DNA from: Flavimaribacter sp024343425
Lineage (GTDB): Bacteria > Pseudomonadota > Alphaproteobacteria > Rhizobiales > Rhizobiaceae
Reading direction: 5' to 3'
DNA: 64,000 nt
Assembly: GCA_965227645.1 (NCBI GenBank)
Contig: OZ245773.1
Location: 4,836,001-4,900,000, forward strand
Part shown: piece by piece, positions 1 through 8,701 of the stretch
Layout: the number at the start of each line of letters is the position of its first letter
Numbering within the stretch: position 1 is the first letter of the stretch
Notes under the pieces: model-generated
What the model saw: the letters and a program-made list of their open reading frames with translations, nothing else
Told to the model about the DNA's origin: nothing
Databases searched by the model: none
Made by a program: the position numbers and the translations under genes

Positions 1-1032
1 CCCCTGAAAGCCGACCGCTGCATAAAGCAGCAAGCGGCTCGGATGACTTTCCATGACGACCATGGCGATTGCACAAAGCATGAAACCGGAAACCGCGACG
101 CACCAGCCGACCTCACGGCCGAAACGATCGGAGAAATGGCCGATTGTAATCTGGCCGATTACGCCGGCGGCGGCGACAAGAGAGAAGGCGAACGCCGCTT
201 CCCTTGCATTGACGCCGACATCAAGAAAGAACCGGATCTGATGGACCTGAACCGCATACCAGGCGTAGAGCGCCAGGAAATATCCGGCGGCGATCCACCA
301 GAAACGCCGTGTTCTCATGGCTGACGGCAGCGTCCAGTCACGCTCCGCCCAGGCCTTGTCGACGATGACGGGACCGGCGGCGGCGGAATCCGCTCCCTTG
401 GACGCCTCTCCATTGTCCGCGGAAAGGCCGACATCCTCGGGCCGACCACGCTGAAGCAGCAGGTTGAGCGGGATGATCACGATGATAAATGCGCACGCCA
501 TGACGACGCATGCGGTGCGCCAGCCCGATGTGTCGATGACGATCTGCAGCAGTGGAAACAGGCCGAGCGCCAGTACTCCGACGCCGGAAAAGGCGACGCC
601 GAGCGCCAGTCCCCGCCGGCGCACGAACCAGTTCGGCAGAAACATCGAATGCCCGACATAGGCCAACGGCATGGATCCGCCGGTCGCCAGCAGGCCAAGG
701 CTGAGGTAGAATGCAATCGGCGTGCTCGCCACGGTCGCCGCGTAGTAGCCAAGCGCCACCACGACCGCGCTGACCGGCAGGATCACTCGTGGACCGTAGC
801 GGTCCATCAACATGCCGATGAAGGGCACCGACGCCGTCGATGCGATGAAACCGACAGAGAAAATGGCGGCCGTGACGCCGCGCTCCCAACCGAACTCGTC
901 AAGAATGGGCGGATACAAGAGCGAAAAGGCCGTGCGCGCGTTGACCGCTATGCCAAGCGTCAGAAACGCAACGGCGATCGCGACCCACCCATAGTAGAAA
1001 CGGGTGGCGACTGGTGGTCTTCCACCGTTCAT
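1..1032 (-). CDS. MFS transporter, C-terminal end cut by window edge
   Basis: The reverse-strand frame starts at an ATG at 1032 behind a clear AGGGGAG ribosome site and stays open to base 1, giving 344 residues without a stop; the usual family length is about 400-430. It begins with FYYGWVAIAVAFLTLGIAV and has repeated hydrophobic helices, the loop GMLMDRYGPR between helices 2 and 3 typical of the major facilitator superfamily, and a central hydrophilic linker near residues 200-225. The second half contains the matching loop GHFSDRFGREVG. The overall look is that of monocarboxylate or oxalate/formate-type carriers, so an organic-acid substrate is possible but unproven. It faces away from the LysR gene at 1487, which could regulate it. 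Confidence 0.85.
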   Translation of the reverse strand, partial: MNGGRPPVATRFYYGWVAIAVAFLTLGIAVNARTAFSLLYPPILDEFGWERGVTAAIFSVGFIASTASVPFIGMLMDRYGPRVILPVSAVVVALGYYAATVASTPIAFYLSLGLLATGGSMPLAYVGHSMFLPNWFVRRRGLALGVAFSGVGVLALGLFPLLQIVIDTSGWRTACVVMACAFIIVIIPLNLLLQRGRPEDVGLSADNGEASKGADSAAAGPVIVDKAWAERDWTLPSAMRTRRFWWIAAGYFLALYAWYAVQVHQIRFFLDVGVNAREAAFAFSLVAAAGVIGQITIGHFSDRFGREVGWCVAVSGFMLCAIAMVVMESHPSRLLLYAAVGFQG

Positions 1033-1486
1033 ATGACACTCCCCTCCGCCGATTCGCCGCTTCAAATGGCCTGGCATTTCCACGCCAATCGGCCCATCCG
1101 TGTCAAGCAGAAGCTTTCTGCGTCTGTTGTCCTTTGACGAATGTCTCCCGGCGGCGATAAGAGCGCCTGCAAAGTCATGAGTTCAAGCTTTCGCCATGAC
1201 TGTCACATTACGTGGTTTGAGCGCGTGTCTTTTGTGCAACGGTAAGCTTGTGCGGGATTGAATTACCGTCCATACTGCCGGTAACAGAGTGGTTTTCTAC
1301 TGCAAAAACAATGATGGAGCGGGCGCGACAATGACAACGGCACAACAGGAAAGAGAAGAAGTGGCCACCACGATCCAGTCGCTTGAGGCGCAAGATGGAC
1401 GACCCGATCATCGCGGCCACGGCCAATCAGTAGAAAATATGGATTAATTGTGGAAATGAATTAATAATATAGAATATATTAATCCC
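1033..1486. other. Intergenic region between divergent MFS and LysR genes
   Basis: This 454-base stretch separates two divergently transcribed genes and must hold both promoters. The last 40 bases before the LysR gene are very AT-rich and contain an inverted repeat. A 38-codon reading frame (1331-1447) exists but lacks a convincing ribosome site, so I do not call it a gene. Nothing else stands out. Confidence 0.5.
1460..1483. promoter_or_regulatory. Inverted repeat just upstream of the LysR gene
   Basis: ATTAATA (1460-1466) and TATTAAT (1477-1483) are perfect 7-base arms separated by 10 bases, ending three bases before the ATG at 1487. A site this close to the start could serve for autoregulation by the LysR protein, which commonly binds AT-rich dyads, but the placement over the translation initiation region is unusual. 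Function is inference. Confidence 0.4.
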
Positions 1487-2473
1487 ATGAATATACAGAC
1501 TCTGGATCTCAATCTGCTGCGCATTCTGTTCGCTTTGTTACAGGAGCGATCGACCGTCAAGGCGGGCGCGCGCGTAGGATTGTCGCAGCCGGCGGTTTCG
1601 GCGGCTCTCGGCCGGTTGCGGGAATCTCTCGGCGACCCGCTTTTCATCCGCCAGGGGCAAAGAATCGTCCCCACGGATTTCGCCAAGAGCCTCGAATTGC
1701 CGCTTCAGCGCATGTATGAGGATCTTGACGCTCTTTTGAAACGGGCGGAAGCATTCGACCCCACTACGTCGAGCGTTTCCTTCATGATTTCCGGCACGGA
1801 TTTCTTCGGCGATCTGCTGATGCCCTCGCTCGCGAAGATCCTCTCCAGCCATGCGCCGCAAATGCGGATCCAGTTGACGGAACTGCAGGATCCGGAAGGC
1901 GTCAACGATCTCGAAAACGTGCATATCGATCTCACGCTCCGACCCAAGATGGATTTTCCCGAATGGGTCGAGTATGTGCCGGTGTTCAAATCCGAATATG
2001 TGATGATCGCCCGGGAGGGCCATCCGGCGCTCGCCGATGCCGGCGTATTGCCTGGAGACGTGGTCCCGATGGACCTGTTTTGCAGTCTTGGACACATGCT
2101 TATGTCGATGCGGGGCAATTTGAGGGGCCTTGGCGACGATGCGCTTGCGCAGATGGGGCGCGAACGCCGCGTGGTCATGACCACGCCAAGCTTTTCAGGC
2201 GTCTACAACGCTGTCTCCAAGAGCGACCTGGTGGCGCTGATACCACACCAGCTTGCCGAAAGCATCGGGCCGCGCATCGGTCTGTCGATCTACAATCTGC
2301 CGATGAAGGTGGATCCCGTTACCATTTGCATGATCTGGCACCGCCGAAGAACCGCCAGCTCCGCGCATCAATGGCTTCGTGAAACGGTCATGAATATCAT
2401 GACCCCCCTGAACAGGGCCAGCGCGCCAGCCCAACCCGTGTCCGCGCGAATTCCGAAGCGGGAAGTCAGCTGA
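1487..2473 (+). CDS. LysR-family transcriptional regulator
   Basis: A 328-residue protein of normal LysR length. Residues 1-65 form the winged helix-turn-helix, with the typical run LDLNLLRILFALLQERS followed by VGLSQPAVSAALGRLRESLG and the conserved DPLFIRQG. Residues from about 95 onward form the periplasmic-binding-protein-like effector domain, with the order of motifs seen in the NodD/NahR-like branch. The start at ATG 1487 lacks a strong ribosome site, and an AT-rich inverted repeat lies directly upstream. It is divergent from the MFS carrier and co-directional with the lyase gene at 2646, so either could be its target. The ligand cannot be told from sequence. Confidence 0.92.
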   Translation: MNIQTLDLNLLRILFALLQERSTVKAGARVGLSQPAVSAALGRLRESLGDPLFIRQGQRIVPTDFAKSLELPLQRMYEDLDALLKRAEAFDPTTSSVSFMISGTDFFGDLLMPSLAKILSSHAPQMRIQLTELQDPEGVNDLENVHIDLTLRPKMDFPEWVEYVPVFKSEYVMIAREGHPALADAGVLPGDVVPMDLFCSLGHMLMSMRGNLRGLGDDALAQMGRERRVVMTTPSFSGVYNAVSKSDLVALIPHQLAESIGPRIGLSIYNLPMKVDPVTICMIWHRRRTASSAHQWLRETVMNIMTPLNRASAPAQPVSARIPKREVS

Positions 2474-2645
2474 TATAGCCGCATATATCGGGGTTTAGAA
2501 CTTTCTCCGAACCGAATCCCTGCGCCCGGCAAAGGCCGGGGCAGTGATCCGGAAACCGCAATTTTTCTGCGAAACCTCAAGGAAAAACTCTGCCTTTGGC
2601 CAAGAATTGGGCAATTTTCTCGCATCATGCCTGCATAATGCGCAC

Positions 2646-3698
2646 ATGCTGATGACGAGGAAACGCCACGATCGCGGGCAGCGCGATTATATGTTCCGGG
2701 TGTCGGCCGAGCGCCCCGCCCGGCTTATGGAACGACGTCCCGAATACCAGCCGACCCCAGTAAGGGACATTCCCGAGCTCGCCGATGATCTCGGGGTCAA
2801 CCGGCTGTGGCTGAAAGACGAATCGCAAAGGATGGAGCTCGGCAGTTTCAAGGCGCTTGGCGGCGGCTTTGCGGTCGCGCAGATGATCAGCGACGCAGCC
2901 GGGGCCGACGCAGACAGCGAGGCGGGGCGCAAAGCTGCAGCCTCCATGACCTTCATCACGGCGAGCGCGGGCAATCACGGACTGTCGGTCGCCACGGGCG
3001 CACGCAACTTCGGCGCGAAAGCAGTCATCGTACTGCCTTCCAGCGCGCCGGCGGCCTTTGAAGAGCGCATCCGGCGAACCGGCGCCGAGGTCCAGCGACT
3101 GAATGGCACTTACGAAGAATCAGTCTCCTGCGCCACGGAGCAGGCGGACCGTCACGGGTGGCTACTGCTTGCAGACGGGTCGTGGGAGGGGTATGTGGAA
3201 CGGCCGGCGCTGGTGATGGAGGGTTACACGGTGATTGCCGAGGAATGCCGCGTGGAGTTCGACCGTTCCGGCTCCTGGCCAAGCCATGTCTTTCTGCAGG
3301 CGGGCGTCGGCGGATTCGCCGGGGCGATCAGCGCCCACATCCGCAGCTTCTGGGCGCAACAGCCGACGATCGTGATTGTGGAGCCCGATCGAGCCCCATG
3401 CCTGTTGCGCAGCGTCGAAAACGGGACGCTCACCCGCGCCGATGGGCCGCTTTCCAACATGGGCCGGCTCGACTGCAAGGACGCCTCGCTGATCGCGTTC
3501 GACACGCTCGAAACGGATGCGGACTGTTTCACCACCATTACGGACGACGAGGCCGGGAGAGCTGCCGAACTGCTCGCTGCCGAGGGGATCGACACAACGC
3601 CCAGCGGCGCGGCGTCCTTCGCCGCGATCGCCGCGTTCGACTTCGGACCGGAGAGCCGGTGCCTGGCCTTCGTCACGGAAGGTCCGGAGGCGCGCTGA
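2646..3698 (+). CDS. PLP-dependent lyase, diaminopropionate ammonia-lyase-like
   Basis: About 350 residues from ATG 2646. The frame stays open upstream to a GTG at 2544, but that would give an unusually long N-terminus, and no good ribosome site decides between 2544, 2646, 2652 and 2691. The protein has a fold-type II PLP signature: GSFKALGG (K69 is the likely Schiff-base lysine), then ASAGNHG for the phosphate/substrate loop and AGVGGFAGAI for the glycine-rich loop. The YQPTPV and LKDES segments match diaminopropionate ammonia-lyases (pyruvate plus two ammonia from 2,3-diaminopropionate); threonine dehydratase-like activity is the alternative. It ends 11 bases from the convergent Lrp/AsnC gene, a common regulator of amino-acid catabolism. 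Confidence 0.8.
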   Translation: MLMTRKRHDRGQRDYMFRVSAERPARLMERRPEYQPTPVRDIPELADDLGVNRLWLKDESQRMELGSFKALGGGFAVAQMISDAAGADADSEAGRKAAASMTFITASAGNHGLSVATGARNFGAKAVIVLPSSAPAAFEERIRRTGAEVQRLNGTYEESVSCATEQADRHGWLLLADGSWEGYVERPALVMEGYTVIAEECRVEFDRSGSWPSHVFLQAGVGGFAGAISAHIRSFWAQQPTIVIVEPDRAPCLLRSVENGTLTRADGPLSNMGRLDCKDASLIAFDTLETDADCFTTITDDEAGRAAELLAAEGIDTTPSGAASFAAIAAFDFGPESRCLAFVTEGPEAR

Positions 3699-3709
3699 GG
3701 TCATGCCGA

Positions 3710-4186
3710 TCAGTCGTCCGACGGATCCTCTACGGGCACATCCATTCCAACTTTCGTTCGGTCCATCACGACCGAAGTCCGGAACCGCTTGACGTTGCTG
3801 TCATCGAAAAACAGGCGTTGCGTCAGTTTCTGATAATCATCCATATCACGGGCGAGCGCGACCAGTGCAAAATCGGCTTCGCCGGTGATGTAATAGCACT
3901 GTTGGACCCTGGACTCCTGCCTGGCCTTCCTCCTGAAGGCGTCGAGTTGATCGATACGTTCGCGCTCCAGTTCAACGAGAATGATGAAGGTCATGTTGTA
4001 GCCAAGGGCCTGCGGGGAGACGATCGCGGCGTCACGCTCGATAACGCCGGCGTCCTTGAGCGCACGCACGCGCCGCTGCGCCGTGGCGACGGAAAGCCCG
4101 GCTTCGTAGGCGATCGTCTCAAGCCGCTCCCGGGCGTTTTCCTGCAGCATACGCAAGATGATCAAATCTGACGACGTGATATTCAT
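3710..4186 (-). CDS. Lrp/AsnC-family transcriptional regulator
   Basis: A 158-residue protein of the usual Lrp size. Residues 1-60 are the winged helix, beginning ITSSDLIILRMLQENARE and including the recognition helix in LSVATAQRRVRALKDAGVI. The remainder is the RAM (effector/oligomerisation) domain, including the segment YYITGEADFALVALARDMDDY typical of that domain. It is tail-to-tail with the diaminopropionate lyase-like gene, so it probably senses the amino-acid substrate of that enzyme. This is inference from neighbourhood, as Lrp-type regulators usually sit beside a target. Confidence 0.92.
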   Translation of the reverse strand: MNITSSDLIILRMLQENARERLETIAYEAGLSVATAQRRVRALKDAGVIERDAAIVSPQALGYNMTFIILVELERERIDQLDAFRRKARQESRVQQCYYITGEADFALVALARDMDDYQKLTQRLFFDDSNVKRFRTSVVMDRTKVGMDVPVEDPSDD

Positions 4187-4509
4187 GGCTATCTCATTCG
4201 CTCATTCTCTGAATTATTTGTTTTGTTTTCTCACTCTATCACGTGTCGTCGCATATCAGTCGCAAACTACGCCTTCAGAATGAATTCCAACATCACGCCC
4301 GACGTCAAAAGACATACTGGAAGAACCGGCGCCAATTCTGACGGACGGGGCGTGGTGTACGCGGCGACCTACCGATCTGATCCATGCGGTCGACGAAGCA
4401 CCAGCGCTGCTGGCGAAACTGAAAGCGCCTCCTACATGTAGCGGGCCCGGAACCATTCCCGGAGTCCGGCGTCTTCCACATGAAGCGCCGTCCCTTCATG
4501 GAGATTGAC
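4187..4509. other. Intergenic region between divergent Lrp and creA genes
   Basis: A 323-base gap. The first 60 bases next to the Lrp start are AT-rich, with T-runs, and probably contain its promoter. The remainder has no frame with a ribosome site and no strong hairpin; I see no gene in it. Confidence 0.5.
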
Positions 4510-4983
4510 ATGCGTAAGTTCATCGCCCTCATCATGCTCACGATCTTCTCTGTGGGCTCCGCCGCAACCGGAGCGCGTGCAGACGAAGTCGGTCACGTCG
4601 ATGTCGACTGGCTTGGCAACGATATCATCATCGAAGCAATCGAAGATCCGAAGGTGGAGGGCGTGACCTGTCACATCGCCTATTTCGACCGAGGACTGAT
4701 CGACCGCCTGCAGAAGGGCAACTGGTTCGAGGATCCCTCCAACTCCTCCATCGCCTGCCGGCAGACCGGACCGATAACGATCGGCGATATCGACATGTCG
4801 GAGGAAGGTGAAAACGTCTTCAGGGAACGACGTTCGATCATTTTCAAGACGCTTCAGGTCAAGCGCATCTATGACGAGGCGCACAACACGCTGATCTATA
4901 TATCGCACGCCCGGCAGGTTCAGGACGGATCGGCCAAGATGGCGATATCGACGGTCCCGATACTGAAGCTGTCAGAAGAGTAG
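4510..4983 (+). CDS. creA: CreA family periplasmic protein
   Basis: ATG 4510 is chosen over two upstream in-frame ATGs (4480, 4498) because it has GGAG six to seven bases before it and begins directly with a signal peptide (MRKFIALIMLTIFSVGSA... cleaved near ARADE). The mature part matches the CreA family closely: VDVDWLGNDIIIEAIEDPK, a DRGLIDRLQKGNWFEDPSN block, and two cysteines (VTCHIAYF and IACRQTGP) that may form a disulfide. Total length is 157 residues, normal for the family. CreA is a small conserved exported protein of unknown biochemical role. It is convergent with the MBL gene, with only two bases between them. Confidence 0.92.
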   Translation: MRKFIALIMLTIFSVGSAATGARADEVGHVDVDWLGNDIIIEAIEDPKVEGVTCHIAYFDRGLIDRLQKGNWFEDPSNSSIACRQTGPITIGDIDMSEEGENVFRERRSIIFKTLQVKRIYDEAHNTLIYISHARQVQDGSAKMAISTVPILKLSEE

Positions 4984-4985
4984 GG

Positions 4986-6041
4986 TTACGCTGCGGCCGT
5001 ACGCAGGACGCCGTCTTCGCCGGTTTGCCAGACGAGTTCGCCACGCTCGACCATCGCGTTGACATGGGCGTGGACTTCGCTGAAGGCGAAGCTCAGCTGA
5101 TGCGCGTCGAGCCTGCGGGTAAACAGGATTGGCACGAGATCGGCGACCGACCGCGCCTGGCTCGCGCAGGCCGCGGCGATCATCGCACATCGTTCGTCAT
5201 GATGCTCGACCAGTTCGTCGATGCGCGTGTGCAGACCGTAGAACGGAAGCTGATGACCGGGCAGCACCAGCACGTCGTCCGGCACGTCGGCCTTCAGGGC
5301 GCCAAGCGACCGCATGAACAGACCCAGCGGATCGCCATCCGGATCAACCGCCCAGACGCCGATATTCGGCGTTATCCTGGCGAGCACCTGGTCAGCGGCG
5401 AGAAACAGGGAGTCTTCCCTGCACCACAGCATGATCTGTTCCGGCGCATGGCCTTCGCCGCTGAGCACCGCAAACTCCCGCGACCCGATCCTGAGCGTGT
5501 CGCCTGCGATTAGACGGCGAAAGGTCGGCGGCAGCGGCCTCACCAGCTTCAGATATCCATGGCCGCTCGTTGCGACGATCTCGGTGGTCTCCGCGTCCAG
5601 ACCGTGCCGGAGATAGAAGTCGCGATAGGGCTTGGCGTCCAGGGCGCCCGGGCTCAGCGAAATGTTGAGGCATGCGAGCCAGGCCGTCTGGCTCGTCAGC
5701 ACGGGGATGTCGAACCGTTCGCTGAGCCAGCCCGCGAGACCGATGTGGTCCGGATGATGGTGGGTGACAATCAGCCTGGTGAAGCGGCTATCGGCGAATG
5801 GCCCGGCGGCGAGCTTTTCCCAGGCTGCCTGTGTGGCGCTTGTCCCGAGCCCGGCGTCGATGATCGCCCATCCGTCACCGTCCTCGACAAAATAGATGTT
5901 CACATGGTCGAGGCGAAACGGAAGCGCGAGGCGGGTCCAAAGCAAACCCGGCGCCACTTCTATGAGTTCGCCTTCGGAAGGGGCTTCGGCAAAGGGGTAT
6001 TCAAGCGTGCCTTCGAGGGCCTCTTTGCGAGTCAATGCCAT
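4986..6041 (-). CDS. MBL-fold metallo-hydrolase
   Basis: 351 residues from the ATG at 6041; the frame is open to 6167 but the upstream part does not look like the family. The metallo-beta-lactamase motif is THHHPDH (HxHxDH), with IDAGLG before it, and further metal ligands in GEGHAPEQIMLW and LPGHQLPF. The last ~80 residues look like a small winged-helix domain as in glyoxalase II/LACTB2-like hydrolases. The family hydrolyses thioesters or related esters with two zinc ions; no substrate can be given here. It is convergent with creA. An AAGGA lies almost directly against the ATG, so initiation may be weak or the true start may differ slightly. Confidence 0.88.
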   Translation of the reverse strand: MALTRKEALEGTLEYPFAEAPSEGELIEVAPGLLWTRLALPFRLDHVNIYFVEDGDGWAIIDAGLGTSATQAAWEKLAAGPFADSRFTRLIVTHHHPDHIGLAGWLSERFDIPVLTSQTAWLACLNISLSPGALDAKPYRDFYLRHGLDAETTEIVATSGHGYLKLVRPLPPTFRRLIAGDTLRIGSREFAVLSGEGHAPEQIMLWCREDSLFLAADQVLARITPNIGVWAVDPDGDPLGLFMRSLGALKADVPDDVLVLPGHQLPFYGLHTRIDELVEHHDERCAMIAAACASQARSVADLVPILFTRRLDAHQLSFAFSEVHAHVNAMVERGELVWQTGEDGVLRTAAA

Positions 6042-6344
6042 GTCCTTGCAGTTTTTCCAAACCGCCTCTATCGAAGCTTTGGTGATCGATTGCAAGCAGC
6101 GCAGATAATTTTGTACATGCGCAGAACGCCCGTATCGCATGGGTTTGCGCGGCCGGTCCACATGCAATCTGGCGCGTAGACTTTCGCTAAATGCTTTAAG
6201 ATGTTAGCCTTTTGGCCAATTCGGCGATGCAAGACGATCTCCGCCGGGCTTCGAAAGCGCCTGATCCTCGCAATGAAACGGCAGGCTCCACTCACTCGGG
6301 ACCCGCAACAGCCGATACAGGGATGAATACGGGAGAGGCCTGTC

Positions 6345-7976
6345 ATGACAGACAATGTCGACATTTCAATTGAAGAAGCGCCCGATGCTATCGAGACCGA
6401 TTACGAGATCGGCCAGGACAATATCACGCCGTTCGGTCTCGATATCCACAACCCGGTCTTCATGATCTCCAGCATCTCGATCGTCGCCTTCGTGATCCTG
6501 ACGCTAATGTTCCAGGACAGCGCATCCGAATTCTTTGTCTGGCTTCGCAACTTCCTGACGCAGAATTTCGACTGGTTCTTCCTGTCCGCCGGCAACATCT
6601 TCGTCTTGTTCTGCATCGTGTTGATGATATCGCCGCTAGGAAAGATACGCCTCGGAGGCCCGGACGCAGAACCGGATTACAGCTACATGGGCTGGTTTGC
6701 GATGCTGTTCGCCGCCGGAATGGGCATCGGGCTGATGTTCTTCGGCGTCTCCGAGCCGATTTCGCATTTCAATTCGGCGCTCGGAGGCGCGGCGATGGAG
6801 GGCGGCGCGCGTTCCGACTGGGCGCCGCTTGGCGCTGCGGCCGGCGACACAGAGGCCGCGCGCAATCTGGGCATGGCGGCGACGATCTATCACTGGGCGC
6901 TGCATCCCTGGGCGATCTACGCGGTCGTCGCCCTCTCGCTCGCGTTCTTTTCCTACAATCGCGGGCTGCCGCTGACCCTGCGGTCCTCATTCTATCCCCT
7001 TCTCGGAGAACGGGTCTGGGGATGGTGGGGCCATGTCATCGACACCGTGGCCGTGTTTGCGACGCTGTTCGGGCTGGCGACTTCGCTTGGATTCGGAACC
7101 CAGCAGGCGCTGGCGGGCATGAACTACCTGTTCGGATGGAGCACCGGCGACTTCGCCAAGGTGTTGCTGATTGCGGTGATCACCGCGATCGCGCTGATTT
7201 CGGTGTTGCGCGGCCTCGACGGCGGCGTCAAGCTGCTGTCGGAAGTCAACATCGCCATGGCGGCTCTGCTGCTCGTCTTCGTCATGCTAATCGGACCGAC
7301 GGGCGACATTTTCTCGGCGATTGTCTCCGGCGGCCTGGCCTATGCGCGGGAGATCATACCGCTCTCCATGCCGTTCGGGCGCGAGGACACCAATTTCTCG
7401 CAGGGCTGGACGTCATTCTACTGGGCATGGTGGATATCCTGGTCGCCTTTCGTCGGCATGTTCATCGCGCGCGTGTCGCGCGGACGTTCGGTGCGGGAGT
7501 TCATCTTCTGCGTGATCATCATACCCACCATCGTCTGCATCCTTTGGATGGGCGTGTTTGGAGGCACGGCGATATCGCAGGTGGTCGCCGATGCTTCGGC
7601 CGCCGTGAAGGACGCGCCGCTCGAACTCAAGCTCTTCGAGATGCTGCAGCCTCTGCCGCTGGCGACCTTCACCTCGTTTCTGGGCATCATTCTCGTGCTG
7701 GTGTTCTTCATCACGTCGTCGGATTCCGGCTCGCTGGTGATCGACACCATTACAGCCGGCGGCAAGACCAGCGCGCCGGTCGCGCAGCGCGTGTTCTGGT
7801 GCACTTTCGAGGGCGTCGTCGCTGCGGTGCTTCTTCTGGTTGGCGGCGCAACCGCGCTGACCGCGCTCCAGGCGATGGCCGTCAGCACGGGCTTCCCGTT
7901 CACCATCGTGCTTCTGGCCATGTGCGTCAGCCTGTATCTCGGCTTGCGGGAAACGCAGAAAATGCAGGGCGGCTGA
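6345..7976 (+). CDS. BCCT-family betaine/carnitine/choline transporter
   Basis: 543 residues, starting at ATG 6345 behind GGGAGAGG. An acidic cytoplasmic N-terminus of about 35 residues precedes twelve hydrophobic segments. The BCCT signatures are present: MGIGLMFFGVSEPISHF in TM3 and WTSFYWAWWISWSPFVGMF carrying the tryptophan-rich substrate box. These carriers use sodium or protons to take up compatible solutes such as glycine betaine. The C-terminal tail after the last helix is short (about 12 residues), which suggests a carrier without the long osmosensing tail of BetP. A UspA gene follows 49 bases downstream on the same strand, probably co-transcribed. Confidence 0.95.
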   Translation: MTDNVDISIEEAPDAIETDYEIGQDNITPFGLDIHNPVFMISSISIVAFVILTLMFQDSASEFFVWLRNFLTQNFDWFFLSAGNIFVLFCIVLMISPLGKIRLGGPDAEPDYSYMGWFAMLFAAGMGIGLMFFGVSEPISHFNSALGGAAMEGGARSDWAPLGAAAGDTEAARNLGMAATIYHWALHPWAIYAVVALSLAFFSYNRGLPLTLRSSFYPLLGERVWGWWGHVIDTVAVFATLFGLATSLGFGTQQALAGMNYLFGWSTGDFAKVLLIAVITAIALISVLRGLDGGVKLLSEVNIAMAALLLVFVMLIGPTGDIFSAIVSGGLAYAREIIPLSMPFGREDTNFSQGWTSFYWAWWISWSPFVGMFIARVSRGRSVREFIFCVIIIPTIVCILWMGVFGGTAISQVVADASAAVKDAPLELKLFEMLQPLPLATFTSFLGIILVLVFFITSSDSGSLVIDTITAGGKTSAPVAQRVFWCTFEGVVAAVLLLVGGATALTALQAMAVSTGFPFTIVLLAMCVSLYLGLRETQKMQGG

Positions 7977-8025
7977 CAGGGACGCCGCAGCCCGAAGGAC
8001 GCCGTGAAGCAGGAGGAACAGGACA

Positions 8026-8442
8026 ATGTACAAGAACATCATGGTTCCCGTCGATCTCGCCCATGAGAGCCGGCTGGAGAAAGCACTCGCAACGGCCGCC
8101 GATCTCGGCCGCCACTACGGCGCGGAAATCCATCTGGTCGGCGTGACAGGCGTCCAGCCGGGAGCGGTCGCCCACACGCCGGAGGAATACAAGCGGGCGC
8201 TCGAAGAATTCGCCAACCGGCTGTCCCGTGAGAAAGGCGTCGGCTTTCACGCCCATGCGGAGGTTTCCCATGACCCGGCCGTTGAACTGGACAAGATCAT
8301 CGAGCGCAAATCGGAGGAGATCGGCGTCGACCTCGTCATCATGGCGTCGCATGTGCCGGGCTTCGTCGACCACTTCGTGCGATCAAACGCCGGCTATCTC
8401 GTCGAGCACTCAAGCATCTCGGTGTTTGTCGTCAGAGGGTAG
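8026..8442 (+). CDS. Universal stress protein, UspA family
   Basis: A 138-residue single-domain Usp protein, starting at ATG 8026 behind AGGAGGAACAGG. It begins MYKNIMVPVDLAHES, the usual first strand and nucleotide loop. The late region DLVIMASHVPG...GYLVEHSSISVFVVR corresponds to the C-terminal glycine-loop, though the canonical G-2x-G-9x-G(S/T) is degenerate here, so ATP binding is uncertain. Usp proteins paired with transporters are thought to modulate them. Its position right after the BCCT gene fits such a partner role. Confidence 0.9.
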   Translation: MYKNIMVPVDLAHESRLEKALATAADLGRHYGAEIHLVGVTGVQPGAVAHTPEEYKRALEEFANRLSREKGVGFHAHAEVSHDPAVELDKIIERKSEEIGVDLVIMASHVPGFVDHFVRSNAGYLVEHSSISVFVVRG

Positions 8443-8629
8443 GTATCGCGATCAGATAACGTCCGGCTGACGCAAAATCATTGATCCGAGCGGGGTGTTT
8501 CGCCACGGCGCATGCCGGGACCGCCGCCAATCCGTCTCCTGCGGAACGCAATGTTTGCAAGCCTGTAAGCCACTGAATTCAAATGCCGGCGTTCGACCAT
8601 CGGCGCGAGACGAGGTCGACATTCGGACC

Positions 8630-8670
8630 TTGCATACAGCTTGCACATCTTTATATTAGAATTATCTAAT
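8630..8670 (+). promoter_or_regulatory. Predicted promoter with palindromic operator upstream of the DUF302 gene
   Basis: A -35-like TTGCAT (8630-8635) and a -10-like TATATT (8652-8657) are 16 bases apart. The palindrome ATTAGAATTATCTAAT (8655-8670, arms ATTAGA and TCTAAT around ATTA) overlaps the -10 element, an arrangement expected for repression. The half-sites resemble the Irr-like palindrome before mbfA at 40516 but are one base closer together. Binding by a metal-responsive regulator is inference. Confidence 0.45.
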
Positions 8671-8701
8671 TTATAGAGAGCAGCACCGACAGGAGATGTC
8701 C

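Noticed and set aside
1331..1447. 38-codon frame MTTAQQEREE... in the MFS-LysR gap
   Set aside because: The start looks gene-like, perhaps a remnant of a SnoaL-like protein, but there is no ribosome site and the frame is too short to support.
4223..4441. 72-codon frame in the Lrp-creA gap
   Set aside because: No ribosome site, biased composition and no family resemblance.
8452..8646. 64-codon reverse frame between the UspA and DUF302 genes
   Set aside because: No ribosome site or recognisable pattern; overlaps the region expected to hold the DUF302 promoter.
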